Positions 4,533 through 5,411 of a stretch of 5,411 nucleotides of DNA are shown piece by piece. The DNA is from Roseimaritima sp. (GTDB taxonomy: Bacteria > Planctomycetota > Planctomycetia > Pirellulales > Pirellulaceae): assembly GCA_007124075.1 (NCBI GenBank), contig SLFV01000461.1:1-5411 (forward strand). Reading direction: 5' to 3'. The notes below the pieces were generated by a model, which searched no databases, had not been told where the DNA came from, and was given only the letters and a program-made list of their open reading frames with translations. The translations under genes were made by a program, and so were the position numbers. Position 1 is the stretch's first letter. Each line of letters starts with the position of its first letter.

Positions 4533-5411
4533 ATGCGTATTTCTAGGGCGAGACGTGGTTCCGGTTTTACATTGGTGGAACTTTTGGTCGTGATTGCGAT
4601 CATTGGAGTGTTGGTCGGTTTGCTGCTGCCGGCGGTGCAGGCGGCGCGCGAGGCGGCGCGGCGGATGCAATGCACGAATAATTTAAAACAATGGGGCCTG
4701 GCGATTCACAATCACCACGACACCTATAATTTTATGCCACCGATGCAATGGATCGGGGGTAATCATACCGACCGTAGAAACGGGATCATCCCATTGCTGC
4801 CATTCATCGAGCAGCAGAATGTATTCGACGCCCTCAACTCTGAAAGGAACATCCAGCCTTGGGGGGAATTCCCTACTGCAAGTCCGGTTACCTGGCGTGT
4901 ACAGGTTGCGACGTTTACTTGCCCATCCTCTCCCTTGCCTTCCAACTTCCAGGGGTCTCAAAATCCGCATTCGCCGCTTAATTACCGATTCTGTCTTGGC
5001 GATGCTGTTCGCGGTCGGTTGCACGGAGATACTCCTCCCACGGGGCAGCAATTGCGCGAGACACGTGGGATGTTCAGGGCTGGGCAGGGTGTCAACAACC
5101 AAATTCAAAGGCAGGGCTATCGGTTTCGTGACGTTATTGATGGGTTGAGCAACACGATTGCGATGTCGGAAAAGATTTCGATGTTCGACGGAGCGTTTAT
5201 CAAGACCGGTGGTTGGTCCAGAGGTGCTCCTGTCCAGATAGACCAAAATCCGGGTATGTGCTTGGCCCAAGCCAACGGTAATGCGTACATTTCGGGGGGA
5301 ATCGAGGCATCACGTTGGTCCGATGGTCGCGAGGCTTACTCCGGATTTACGACAATCATCGCACCCAACGGCCCCAGTTGCTCACGGAACAGTGGCAATA
5401 TTCACGACTCA
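4533..5411 (+). CDS. DUF1559 protein with prepilin-type N-terminus, partial (C-terminus outside window)
   Basis: The frame is open for 293 codons to the right edge. The leader MRISRARRGSG precedes FTLVELLVVIAIIGVLVGLLLP, with predicted prepilin-peptidase cleavage between Gly11 and Phe12 and the +5 Glu at 16. It is a close tandem paralogue of the 356-aa protein upstream: over the stretch from GFTLVE to FMP (59 residues) there is one substitution (Gln to Asn). Shared blocks continue to the edge, including VQVATFTCPSSPLPSN, GYRFRDVIDGLSNTIAMSEK and FTTIIAPNGPSCSR. All five cysteines are conserved (47, 130, 154, 243, 283). Divergence is concentrated around residues 101-120 and 161-190, including a longer insert after GDAVRGRL. 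By comparison about 65-70 residues are missing, including the H-X9-DG motif. Probably exported and membrane-anchored; the function of the family is not established. Confidence 0.92.
   Translation, partial: MRISRARRGSGFTLVELLVVIAIIGVLVGLLLPAVQAAREAARRMQCTNNLKQWGLAIHNHHDTYNFMPPMQWIGGNHTDRRNGIIPLLPFIEQQNVFDALNSERNIQPWGEFPTASPVTWRVQVATFTCPSSPLPSNFQGSQNPHSPLNYRFCLGDAVRGRLHGDTPPTGQQLRETRGMFRAGQGVNNQIQRQGYRFRDVIDGLSNTIAMSEKISMFDGAFIKTGGWSRGAPVQIDQNPGMCLAQANGNAYISGGIEASRWSDGREAYSGFTTIIAPNGPSCSRNSGNIHDS
4573..4669 (+). repeat. 97-base near-identical segment shared by the tandem DUF1559 genes, copy 2
   Basis: Pairs with 3129-3225 with three synonymous differences. See copy 1. Confidence 0.85.

Noticed and set aside
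3129..4669. Possible mobile element, given the repeated 97-base segments
   Set aside because: The repeats are internal coding parts of two paralogous genes. There is no transposase, terminal inverted repeat or target-site duplication.

Overview
The window looks like chromosomal DNA from a planctomycete, probably from the Pirellulales (Rhodopirellula-like). The main evidence is a tandem pair of DUF1559 / prepilin-like proteins with the GFTLVELLVVIAIIGVLVG N-terminus. The complete copy also carries the C-terminal H-X9-DG signature. Large paralogous families of this kind are typical of Planctomycetes. The order-level placement is inference.

Left half (1-2881, minus strand): a compact lipid or polyketide-type cassette. 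In transcription order it holds a 51-codon small ORF (2881-2726) with a strong Shine-Dalgarno, a beta-ketoacyl-ACP synthase (2719-1442, GTG start), an acyl carrier protein (1297-1037), and a CrtI/phytoene-desaturase-like FAD oxidoreductase (GTG start at 1016, running off the left edge). A condensing enzyme, a dedicated carrier protein and a desaturase/isomerase-like flavoenzyme together suggest synthesis or modification of an unsaturated acyl chain by a non-housekeeping route. The product cannot be read from the sequence.

Middle (2882-3091): a divergent intergenic region. It holds a TGGCGG/CCGCCA inverted repeat, an A/T-rich stretch, and a plus-strand promoter-leader block.

Right half (3092-5411, plus strand): two tandem DUF1559 genes. 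The first is complete (356 aa) and the second is cut by the window edge after 293 codons. A 370-base intergenic region separates them, with a terminator-like hairpin, a second inverted repeat and a promoter-leader region. The sequence upstream of the second gene repeats, in the same order and similar spacing, short blocks found upstream of the first: TTGACT, TTGGAGG, AGGGG, TTCCG, CCCC. Each gene therefore seems to carry its own copy of one conserved promoter/5'-leader module. The two genes also share a 97-base segment with only three differences, over the membrane-anchor region.

No tRNA, rRNA, CRISPR array, transposase or phage gene was seen. The most interesting items are the duplicated DUF1559 promoter-leader module, the unannotated small ORF apparently coupled to the ketosynthase, and the altered gating loop of that ketosynthase.
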